Assembly: GCF_015074785.1 (NCBI RefSeq)
Contig: NZ_CP042464.1
Coordinates: forward strand, 930,001-994,000
Length of the DNA: 64,000 nt
Direction of reading: 5' to 3'
DNA from: Segatella copri
GTDB lineage: Bacteria > Bacteroidota > Bacteroidia > Bacteroidales > Bacteroidaceae
Below are positions 58,398-64,000 of the stretch, in pieces. Position numbers and translations under genes: made by a program. Under the pieces are notes generated by a model that did no database searches, had not been told where the DNA came from, and was given only the letters and a program-made list of their open reading frames with translations. The stretch's first letter is position 1; every line of letters begins with the position of its first letter.

Positions 58398-58565
58398 ATG
58401 GAGGGAGTTCTTAACATCCAACAAAATGCTGATAATACAGAAGTTTGGTATTTGTTGCCTTTCAAAGATTATAGAGAAGTTGTCTTGGCTACATTCTATA
58501 GTGACGGTGAGAGTATCTTTAAAGATGTGACAGATAATTATAAGAAGACTTATCCTCACATTTAA
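58398..58565 (+). pseudogene. 55-codon coding fragment, unrecognised
   Basis: Reads MEGVLNIQQNADNTEVWYLL, then PFKDYREVVLATFYSDGESI, then FKDVTDNYKKTYPHI and stop. The composition is protein-like, and the open frame extends ~70 bp upstream without a good start. It is probably the 3' end of a lost gene rather than a real short gene; a 55-aa protein cannot be excluded. The next relic follows directly. Confidence 0.45.
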
Positions 58566-58843
58566 AAGGTCGAGCTACAAGCCATTTGCGCAATAAAGGA
58601 ATTGGAGCGGGACAAATAATTGATAGAAGTAAGTTACATTTATATCTGAATAAATTGCAACATTGTGGCATTAACCTTTACATTCAAAATGAACAGCTTA
58701 TATTATTGGACGAAGAAGGACATCCGTCCCTCTTTGCCCCGATAATGATAGCCACACTTTCGACCTGTGCGCAATTGGAACGTGATAATATCTCATTCCG
58801 ATTACAGTCAGGAAGGAAGCGGTTTGTATCTTTGTCGCAATAA
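58566..58843 (+). pseudogene. Serine recombinase-like fragment
   Basis: The frame contains LNKLQHCGINLYIQNEQLIL, LDEEGHPSLFAPIMIATLST and CAQLERDNISFRLQSGRKRF. The AQLERDNISFRLQSG block matches the end of the resolvase/invertase catalytic domain (family pattern E-R-x-x-I-x-x-R-x-x-x-G). The catalytic Ser region and the DNA-binding part are missing, and there is no ATG (the first possible start is TTG 58586). Its last codons coincide with the promoter of XAC2610-like copy B, so it was cut by the event that placed that copy. Confidence 0.55.
58827..58834 (+). promoter_or_regulatory. -7 element of the second XAC2610-like gene
   Basis: TATCTTTG followed by TCGCAATAAAAATAAAA, 23 bp before the ATG; it matches the leader of copy A. 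Confidence 0.55.
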
Positions 58844-58857
58844 AAATAAAAAGAAGT

Positions 58858-59550
58858 ATGAAAAAGATAGTTTTTATTCTACTCATTTTTTGTAGTTTTC
58901 TTGTAGTATGGGGATGCAATAAGAATAAAACGAAATGTGTTCCACAGAAAGAAGCAACTTCTGATTCTTCTATGAGAAGTAATGACGACACTCTAAGCCT
59001 TATGATAGAGCATGAGGTTGACGATGTTGATTATGGAGTGATTATAAAACGTGGCGACAAGACCATTCATCGCTTCGGATACAAATATCCTGAAGATGAT
59101 GATCTTGTACCAAATGAAGAACGTATTGATAGTTGTCTGTTGACTGACTTGAATTTTGACGGTATAAAAGAAGATGTGCTGTTTTATTTGGGTAGCTTTG
59201 GAGCTTCTGGCACAGAATATTTTGATGCCTGCGTGTGGAATCCTAAAACTGAGCATTATGACAAAATTGAAGAATTCAAAGATATTCCAAACCCCAAAAT
59301 CAGCGACAAATACAAATGTATTCTTTCAAGAGTGTATGTTTCTTCCGCAGAGAACGAATATGCAAAATATGTATGCACCAATGGACATCTCATTAAGGTT
59401 GCCGAATTGAGACAATATTGGAAAGGGAACATTTATCCAGAGCGAGACAGGGCTGTTTATGAAGAGCATTTTGTTAAAGCTAATGTTTGGAAGAGAAACT
59501 TGAAACTAAATCAAATTAGCGATTTCTGGAAACCGGTCGTACCGTTTTGA
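58858..59550 (+). CDS. XAC2610-like lipoprotein, copy B (putative immunity protein)
   Basis: 230 aa, a near-identical duplicate of 56514-57206: about 16 base changes seen by eye over 693 bp and about 7 amino-acid changes. The changes include Leu/Pro at residue ~28, TKH to TEY at ~122, Asn to Lys at ~132 and KVH to RVY at ~159. The lipobox and the LTDLNFDGIKED motif are retained. The 3' flank (LYPIGVGGVI sequence, terminator, minus-strand relic, promoter module) is duplicated with it, so the repeat unit is roughly 1 kb. The first 23 bp of leader also match. Function as for copy A: inferred periplasmic immunity or inhibitor protein. Confidence 0.72.
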   Translation: MKKIVFILLIFCSFLVVWGCNKNKTKCVPQKEATSDSSMRSNDDTLSLMIEHEVDDVDYGVIIKRGDKTIHRFGYKYPEDDDLVPNEERIDSCLLTDLNFDGIKEDVLFYLGSFGASGTEYFDACVWNPKTEHYDKIEEFKDIPNPKISDKYKCILSRVYVSSAENEYAKYVCTNGHLIKVAELRQYWKGNIYPERDRAVYEEHFVKANVWKRNLKLNQISDFWKPVVPF

Positions 59551-59588
59551 TTATATCCAATTGGAGTTGGTGGGGTCATATAAAAATA

Positions 59589-59640
59589 AAAGGAATTATG
59601 GGCAAATATCGCTTTCCATAATTCCTTTCTAATATTTTTT
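59589..59640 (+). terminator. Terminator after XAC2610-like copy B
   Basis: Stem GGAATTATGG (59592-59601) / CCATAATTCC (59616-59625) with a T-rich run; duplicate of 57245-57295. Confidence 0.85.
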
Positions 59641-59646
59641 CTTTTT

Positions 59647-59752
59647 AATGAATTGTAGATATTACCTTTTTCCCAGACAAATCATATATCTGTTCTTCCT
59701 TTTGTGGATTTATTGTAATGTTATCGACTCCTGTTGTCGGGAAATCATCCGT
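59647..59752 (-). pseudogene. C-terminal tail relic of an exported-type protein, copy 2
   Basis: The same minus-strand tail as 57302-57408 (NNITI.PQKEEQIYDLSGKKV, then stop) with a few substitutions. It is carried inside the duplicated 3' flank and has no start of its own. Confidence 0.5.
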
Positions 59753-59754
59753 TT

Positions 59755-59963
59755 AAGGGGTAGATACGGTGCAACGAGTTAAGCGATTAAAAATACACAA
59801 TCATAGCAATAAAACTATTGATTTTACGTTCTTTTCAAAAAGGGTTTGTGCAATAGTGGCTTAAAGGCTAAAAGCACTACCTTTGAATGCTGTTAAATAT
59901 GGTAATGTTCAAAGTCACAATTTGTGATTTTGGAAAAATGAATATAAAAATGACAGATAAAAT
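59755..59963 (+). repeat. Promoter-bearing intergenic module, copy 3
   Basis: Nearly identical to 54142-54353, including CACTACCTTTG (-7 element 59878-59885), the CACAA-T-TTGTG palindrome and the AATGACAGATAAAAT end. It leads directly into the TPR/DUF6624 lipoprotein gene, whose ATG (59962) lies at its last bases. Confidence 0.88.
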
Positions 59964-61332
59964 GAAGAAAAGTATTTTTATATTGGGAGCAGTTGTGCTT
60001 ATGACATCATGCTCTACAAAAAATCAGACTGAATACACAAAATACATTAGGGCAATAACCAAGGATGTACCATTTCCTGTGAATGGTTTACGCACTGTTG
60101 ATGATAATATGTATGTATTTGAAGGAGTGAACAGCTGTGAGGTTCCTGATTATGAGATCAGCAAGGATGGAGTGTTGACTGTAACCAGGACAACTTTGTG
60201 GAAGCTACCAAAGAATGATGTTGAAAACATTTGGCGAAATCTATATTTCAATAAAAGACAACACCGACTTGTTTGTGTTGACAGAATAAATAAGGCTGGT
60301 AAGACAATACTGGGAATAATGTATGTCATGCAGACAGAATCTAAGAAATGGCCAGAGAAAGGTGTTTATCATTGGGATGTAACTGATATGCATAATATGC
60401 AGTCTGTAGCTATATCTTTGGAGGATTTCAAGAACAAGAGCATCAGAGTGATGCAGTCTGGTACTTTACCTGATGTGGAGGAAAGTCGGAAGTACAATAG
60501 TCTAATATCAAAAGCTGATTCATCCTACATGCAGCAGAATTATCAAGAAGCTGAACGATACTTCACCCATGCATTTGATTTTAAAAACTACGTTCGCGGC
60601 CAGCATCTCTATAATGCTGCATGTGTGGCATCACTGGCAGGTCATAAAGATGCTGCGTTCTGGTTTCTTGAGGAGAGAATGAAAGCTGAACCAGAATGGT
60701 ATAGTCTGAACATAGAAACTGACAAAGATCTGCTCCCTATTCATGATGATGTGCGATGGAATGAAATCATGAATGCGATGCATGAGCGTCAGACAAGGAA
60801 AGAAGCCAACTACGATATTCCTCTCCGCAATCAACTGCTCGAAATAGCAAAGGATGACCAAGCCATTCGACAGGAATGGAGGATGACATCAAGACAGCAG
60901 CCACAAGACAAGGCAAAGATAGATTCCATTTTTTCCGTAATGGCTACGATTGACAGCATCAACCAACAGAAGATTTTTAAAATCCTTGATTCACGTGGAT
61001 TTGTCGGTAAGGACAAGGTTGGTGATGCATGTAGAGCTTATTGGCTTGTTGTTCAGCATTCATCGGTCGAGATGCAAAGGAAATATCTGCCATTGTTCCT
61101 AAAGGCTGCAGAGAGAGGTGATATTCCTCGTGAGAATGTGGCGATGATGGAAGACCGTATCTGCCTTTTCGAAGGTCGTCCACAGCGATATGGCACCCAA
61201 TTGGAAGAAGACAAGGACGGCAAATGGCATCTTTACAAGCTGGAGAATCCTGAGAAAGTTGACGAATACAGGAAGTCTGTAGGTATGGGAACGTTATCAG
61301 ACTATCTTAAAATGATGGGAATCAAATTATGA
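59962..61332 (+). CDS. TPR and DUF6624 domain lipoprotein
   Basis: 456 aa from ATG at 59962 (signal MKKSIFILGAVVLMTSC, Cys17); the 25 earlier residues of the longest frame lie in the repeated promoter module. Residues ~170-265 contain a TPR-like part (SYMQQNYQEAERYFTHAFDF, YNAACVASLAGHKDAAFWFLEERM). The C-terminal ~170 residues are DUF6624-like (LLEIAKDDQAIRQEW..., SRGFVGKDKVGDACRAYWLVVQHS, FLKAAERGDIPRENVAMMEDRICLFEGRPQRYGTQ). DUF6624 is widespread near polymorphic toxin genes, but its activity is not known to me. The stop overlaps the next start by 4 bp (ATGA). Confidence 0.75.
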   Translation: MKKSIFILGAVVLMTSCSTKNQTEYTKYIRAITKDVPFPVNGLRTVDDNMYVFEGVNSCEVPDYEISKDGVLTVTRTTLWKLPKNDVENIWRNLYFNKRQHRLVCVDRINKAGKTILGIMYVMQTESKKWPEKGVYHWDVTDMHNMQSVAISLEDFKNKSIRVMQSGTLPDVEESRKYNSLISKADSSYMQQNYQEAERYFTHAFDFKNYVRGQHLYNAACVASLAGHKDAAFWFLEERMKAEPEWYSLNIETDKDLLPIHDDVRWNEIMNAMHERQTRKEANYDIPLRNQLLEIAKDDQAIRQEWRMTSRQQPQDKAKIDSIFSVMATIDSINQQKIFKILDSRGFVGKDKVGDACRAYWLVVQHSSVEMQRKYLPLFLKAAERGDIPRENVAMMEDRICLFEGRPQRYGTQLEEDKDGKWHLYKLENPEKVDEYRKSVGMGTLSDYLKMMGIKL

Positions 61333-61811
61333 TAGACAGAGACTTGGCAGAACTTTATGGAGTGGAAACCAGGGTGTTAAATCAAGCTGTAAAGCGTAAC
61401 ATAGAGCGATTTCCCTATGATTTTCGTTTTGAATTGAGTAGAGAAGAATGTTTGAGGTCACAAATTGTGATCTCAAATGGAAGAGGCGGCAACCGCTATT
61501 CAACTTATGCTTTTACAGAGCAAGGCGTGGCAATGCTTAGTAGCGTTCTTCGTTCACAAACAGCTATTGAGGTTAATATTCAGATCATGCGAGCATTTGT
61601 TTCCATGCGTCACTTTATGGTAAACAATGCTTCTGTTTTTAGTCGTTTGGAAACGATGGAATATCATCAGTTGGAAATCCTGCAACATCAACAAGATACC
61701 GATAAGCACATTGAAGCAACCAATAAGCGCATAGACGAGGTGTTTCGCAGATTGGACGAGGGCAATGCAAAGCCGAAACAAGGTGTGTTCTACGTTGTCA
61801 GAGTTAGTTAA
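61329..61811 (+). pseudogene. ORF6N-domain protein, truncated at both ends
   Basis: 160 codons. The ORF6N domain starts abruptly at MIDRDLAELYGVETRVLNQA and continues RFPYDFRFELSREE, GGNRYSTYAFTEQGVAMLSSVL and FVSMRHFMVNNASVF, followed by a coiled-coil (LETMEYHQLEILQHQQDTDK...VFRRLDEG). Full-length relatives begin ~15-20 residues earlier and continue ~130 residues beyond GVFY; here the frame shifts after KPKQGVFY into VVRVS and stops. The missing conserved end (VYHIGASIKDLGKKWF) is at 54377-54490. It may still make a DNA-binding fragment. Confidence 0.75.
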
Positions 61812-61908
61812 CGCCGAGGATTGCATAAAGGCTTTCCAAGCCATATGTTTAATTCAAATTTAATCCACTTTTAAAGTGGAGTCATAGATAAAATCATATA
61901 GAATAAAG

Positions 61909-62391
61909 ATGAAGGAATTAGTGGGTATTATATTATTGACAGTTTTGGTAGTATTTGGTTCATGCAACTCCAATACTAATGTGTCTCTTGTGGAAACATC
62001 TCCGCAACTATTTGATGTATGCCAAGTAAGCACAGGTAATCCAGACTATAGAAATAAAGAGTTGTTTATAAACGAATTGAAAAGAAAATGTAAATATCCT
62101 ATTGAGTTTCAAAAAAATAATTTGGAGGCATACGTTGCTATTGAATACAAGACAGACCAACGAGGATATATTGTAAAAAAAAGAGTGGTTATTTGCGACA
62201 ATAAAAAATTCAAAAAGACAACAATGGAAACATTCAATCAAGTTAAAACTCTCAAAATAGCCACAACAGAGAAAATAGATACAATCTACTTCCAATACAA
62301 GATACAAGGTTCACAAACTTTAATCCATTCAAAAGTAGATGTAAAGATTATCGGCTATGGCTACAATAATAAATCAATTTTAATGAAGTAA
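61909..62391 (+). CDS. Lipoprotein with weak TonB-C-like domain
   Basis: 160 aa with lipobox VVFGSC (Cys19). The middle part (INELKRKCKYPIEFQKNNLEAYVAIEYKTDQRGYIVKKRVVICD) has the spacing of TonB C-terminal-like domains (Pro, then strand, then GxI), but no TonB box or Pro-rich spacer. It is A/T-rich. A small outer-membrane or periplasmic lipoprotein of the array; an immunity role is possible by context only. Confidence 0.6.
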   Translation: MKELVGIILLTVLVVFGSCNSNTNVSLVETSPQLFDVCQVSTGNPDYRNKELFINELKRKCKYPIEFQKNNLEAYVAIEYKTDQRGYIVKKRVVICDNKKFKKTTMETFNQVKTLKIATTEKIDTIYFQYKIQGSQTLIHSKVDVKIIGYGYNNKSILMK

Positions 62392-62521
62392 CTCGATTTA
62401 TCATAATTCACTACTGTCCAATAAAAAAGGCAATTCAAATACACGTTCTTCTTCAAGTGGGAATGGTTTTGGTTCTTTTGGAAGTGGAAGCAATAGTAGT
62501 AGTCAGGATTTTAATAGATGA
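62387..62521 (+). pseudogene. Ser/Gly-rich coding tail without a start
   Basis: The frame SNSIYHNSLLSNKKGNSNTR continues SSSSGNGFGSFGSGSNSSSQ and DFNR before a TGA (62519-62521). The low-complexity Ser/Gly end is protein-like and resembles the ends of larger surface or toxin proteins. It overlaps the previous stop by 5 bp and has no start codon, so it is probably a relic. Confidence 0.45.
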
Positions 62522-62527
62522 TTGTTT

Positions 62528-62764
62528 ATGAAGAAACTGTTAATAATTTACTTGATTATATCATTTCTAATGGTTTTTGTTTATGCTATCTTTGTGGTAA
62601 ATGCGTATGTTAGTATAAAATACGAGGTAGAAACTATAGATAATGATGCTATCATAAATATGGTTTACCAGATATTCGATACTGGTGTTACTATAAATTT
62701 TATTTGGTTTGCCATAAATACGATAATAATTTTGGGCTTGTATATAAAGCTTCGTCATAAGTGA
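62528..62764 (+). CDS. Small two-helix membrane protein, unrecognised
   Basis: 78 aa from ATG at 62528 (MKKLLIIYLIISFLMVFVYAIFVV). A second helix is near the C-terminus (TINFIWFAINTIIILGLYI), with an acidic middle (KYEVETIDNDAIINMVYQIF). The longer frame would use TTG at 62522. No family is recognised. It lies within the array of small membrane and lipoprotein genes on the plus strand. Confidence 0.55.
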   Translation: MKKLLIIYLIISFLMVFVYAIFVVNAYVSIKYEVETIDNDAIINMVYQIFDTGVTINFIWFAINTIIILGLYIKLRHK

Positions 62765-62795
62765 AAAATAATATGATTATGCAAAAGATTGCATA

Positions 62796-62936
62796 ATGTT
62801 AAGTATTGAACTTGGAACAGAAATCCTAAAGCAAGGAACTAATTTAAAATTATCTGGAGCCGAAAGGATTACAGATATGATAATTGAAAAGAAACAAGAA
62901 GAAGTCAAAAACGATAGTACTATTTGCAAAAAGTAA
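62796..62936 (+). CDS. 46-aa ORF, unrecognised (possibly a gene tail)
   Basis: Reads MLSIELGTEILKQGTNLKLS then GAERITDMIIEKKQEEVKND and STICKK. It is hydrophilic and helix-like. The ATG is not preceded by a clear ribosome-binding site. The sequence looks like the C-terminal end of a larger protein rather than an orphan gene, but it is a complete short ORF and is recorded for that reason. Confidence 0.35.
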   Translation: MLSIELGTEILKQGTNLKLSGAERITDMIIEKKQEEVKNDSTICKK

Positions 62937-62941
62937 TAATT

Positions 62942-63277
62942 ATGAACGATATTTGTCTTTGGGGAATATTAGCGTCTATAACAGGAATTGCAATAATGTT
63001 TTCTGTTATTAAGCACAAAAAGTCGGTAAGTGCCATAAAAAATGGCACTTACTTGATTTTTTCAATTTTGATGATATGCTTAGGAATAACAACCATCTTA
63101 TTTAAAAGATATGATAGTATTTGTGCAATATCCTTTGGTATTACATTCCTAAATATCACATACAAAGACAGGCGTAATTACCCACCGAGTTTTACAATAA
63201 GCTATATTGATTATCTTAAAGGATATTTTGTTGGTTTTGGGTCTATAATGTATGGTTTGTTTAGAATTTTTGAATAA
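62942..63277 (+). CDS. Small four-helix membrane protein, unrecognised
   Basis: 111 aa from ATG at 62942 (MNDICLWGILASITGIAIMF). Helices are at about residues 5-22, 39-54, 62-75 and 92-108. Basic loops (KHKKS, KDRRN) suggest both ends on a defined side by the positive-inside rule. No family is recognised. Last plus-strand gene of the array; a large hairpin follows and separates it from the convergent gene at the right edge. Confidence 0.6.
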   Translation: MNDICLWGILASITGIAIMFSVIKHKKSVSAIKNGTYLIFSILMICLGITTILFKRYDSICAISFGITFLNITYKDRRNYPPSFTISYIDYLKGYFVGFGSIMYGLFRIFE

Positions 63278-63296
63278 ATAATCAAGTAATATGTCA

Positions 63297-63350
63297 CGAC
63301 TTATAAAAAACGTGAGTAGCAAAATTGCTATCAACGTTTTTTATAAGTCG
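63297..63350. terminator. Bidirectional hairpin terminator
   Basis: Perfect 17-bp stem CGACTTATAAAAAACGT (63297-63313) / 63334-63350, with an inner palindrome TAGCAAAATTGCTA in the loop region. It lies between convergent coding sequences. Confidence 0.88.
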
Positions 63351-63358
63351 CATATTTT

Positions 63359-63482
63359 TTACTTTTTCAACACATAAAATTTTGTAGTCTCACCCTCTGG
63401 CTCATTACCAACAGAGTCTGTTAATACAATAAAGATGGTATCCTTCACCTTGTATTCAATCTGTACAGGTCGAAATAGTTCA
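63359..63482 (-). pseudogene. Detached 3' coding tail downstream of the right-edge gene
   Basis: The minus strand, in a different frame from the right-edge gene and directly after its stop, reads NDELFRPVQIEYKVKDTIFI then VLTDSVGNEPEGETTKFYVL, KK and stop (63361-63359). No start codon suits it. It is either the end of that gene separated by a frameshift near 63480, or the end of another gene joined by recombination. Confidence 0.5.
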
Positions 63483-64000
63483 TCATTTCTCGCGCTGTGC
63501 GAATCGGCAAGCCTCGATGAGTTTCTGCTTCAGCTTGCCACGGCCAGCCATCACAGATTTATTTTGCTTCAACACGCTGCTAGGCCAGCCATCCTCGAAG
63601 CAGGTCACACTGAGATACTCCGAGGTCTGGGCATCTTGGTCAACTGCCTTGTCTATCTCCTTCTTAAACTCGTCGTTCAAGTCCTTGATGTCGCCATCAT
63701 GATCCTTGCCGTCCTCGGTCTTCTTGCCCTTCAGTCCTTCCGTGAAGGCACCCATCAGTCCGCCCATCACCTTCTTCACAGTCTCCTTTGGTATCACGCT
63801 GACCACCTCGCAGGAGATTGTGTAGTTGCCATTCTTCTCTAGGCTGGCATTGATATAAGTGTCGTTGGCGTAGCTATCCTTGGTGGCATCCTCGTGCTCG
63901 TGATGCTCGCCCACGGCATATTGGCTTCCGTGGCAGGCGAAGAGCAGTTTCAGCTCCTCCAGGTAGCCCTCCACCACCTCGTCGGTGTTAGCCTGGTTGC
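63483..64000 (-). CDS. Partial hypothetical protein at the right edge (C-terminal part)
   Basis: The frame is open to base 64000 (reading NQANTDEVVEGYLEELKLLF), so the N-terminus lies outside; the apparent GTG start at 63977 is not used. The visible 172 residues contain a His/Glu-rich stretch (VGEHHEHEDATKD), a possible strand pair (GNYTISCEVVSVIP), a Gly/Lys-rich segment (KKVMGGLMGAFTEGLKGKKTED) and a helical acidic part (DIKDLNDEFKKEIDKAVDQD). The end is basic (GRGKLKQKLIEACRFAQREK). G+C is higher than in the array. I recognise no family. It converges on the array of immunity-like genes, a position a toxin or effector gene could take, but nothing shows such activity. Confidence 0.6.
   Translation of the reverse strand, partial: NQANTDEVVEGYLEELKLLFACHGSQYAVGEHHEHEDATKDSYANDTYINASLEKNGNYTISCEVVSVIPKETVKKVMGGLMGAFTEGLKGKKTEDGKDHDGDIKDLNDEFKKEIDKAVDQDAQTSEYLSVTCFEDGWPSSVLKQNKSVMAGRGKLKQKLIEACRFAQREK

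Noticed and set aside
58219..58530. 103-codon plus-strand ORF
   Set aside because: It crosses the hairpin and then runs out of frame with a better protein-like fragment (58398-58565).

Overview
The window is chromosomal DNA from a member of the Bacteroidota, most likely a Prevotellaceae gut species (Prevotella/Segatella type). The evidence is the Bacteroidota promoter form (TTG, about 20 bp, TAnnTTTG) upstream of many genes, Mfa/Fim-type fimbrillins, DUF5686, DUF5103, DUF4468 and Porin_10 type proteins, an HU-like/smalltalk pair, AddAB-type nuclease genes and a short primary sigma factor. No rRNA or CRISPR array is present. Four tRNA genes are.

Layout. 1-777: end of an AAA-ATPase-like/PD-(D/E)XK protein. 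875-7862: a minus-strand fimbrial operon (outer-membrane barrel, FimB/Mfa2-type anchor, fimbrillin, two GLUG-repeat fimbrillin-like tip candidates), cut by a complete 1,038-bp IS982-family element with a perfect 8-bp target duplication. 8118-8309: a nested palindromic repeat. 8344-33836: housekeeping and envelope genes (DedA, glnS, PAP2, LtaS-like, a small HTH regulator, two sigma-70 factors, AddA/AddB, DUF5686, MORN-GH25 lysozyme, tilS, kdsB, a MacAB-TolC-like export operon). 34162-40530: metA, a U32 peptidase-like enzyme, a membrane protein and a TonB-dependent receptor. 40608-52342: a DUF5103 protein, tRNA-Ser and two identical tRNA-Glu genes, a strongly supported but unidentified ~300-nt RNA gene, an HD protein, menA, porin, DUF4468 protein, tRNA-Ser, trxB, an AAA-CYTH protein, a GNAT protein and a YhcG-type nuclease. 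52664-53532: smalltalk and HU-like genes without the amidase that often accompanies them.

53.9-64.0 kb is an AT-rich accessory locus unlike the rest. It holds small membrane proteins, lipoproteins of XAC2610-like and DUF6624 type, three copies of a promoter-bearing intergenic module, a ~1-kb gene duplication, repeated 3' tails, and many short relics (ORF6N protein pieces, a serine recombinase piece, toxin-like or export-tail-like ends). It looks like a recombining array of immunity-type cassettes facing a partial minus-strand gene at the right edge. This is the best candidate in the window for an undescribed system, but the toxin-immunity reading is inference.

Several gene starts were moved downstream of the longest ORF because a promoter, a signal peptide or a lipoprotein signal decides the start. 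Promoter calls were made by eye, and the ones with both boxes at 19-20 bp spacing are the firmest.
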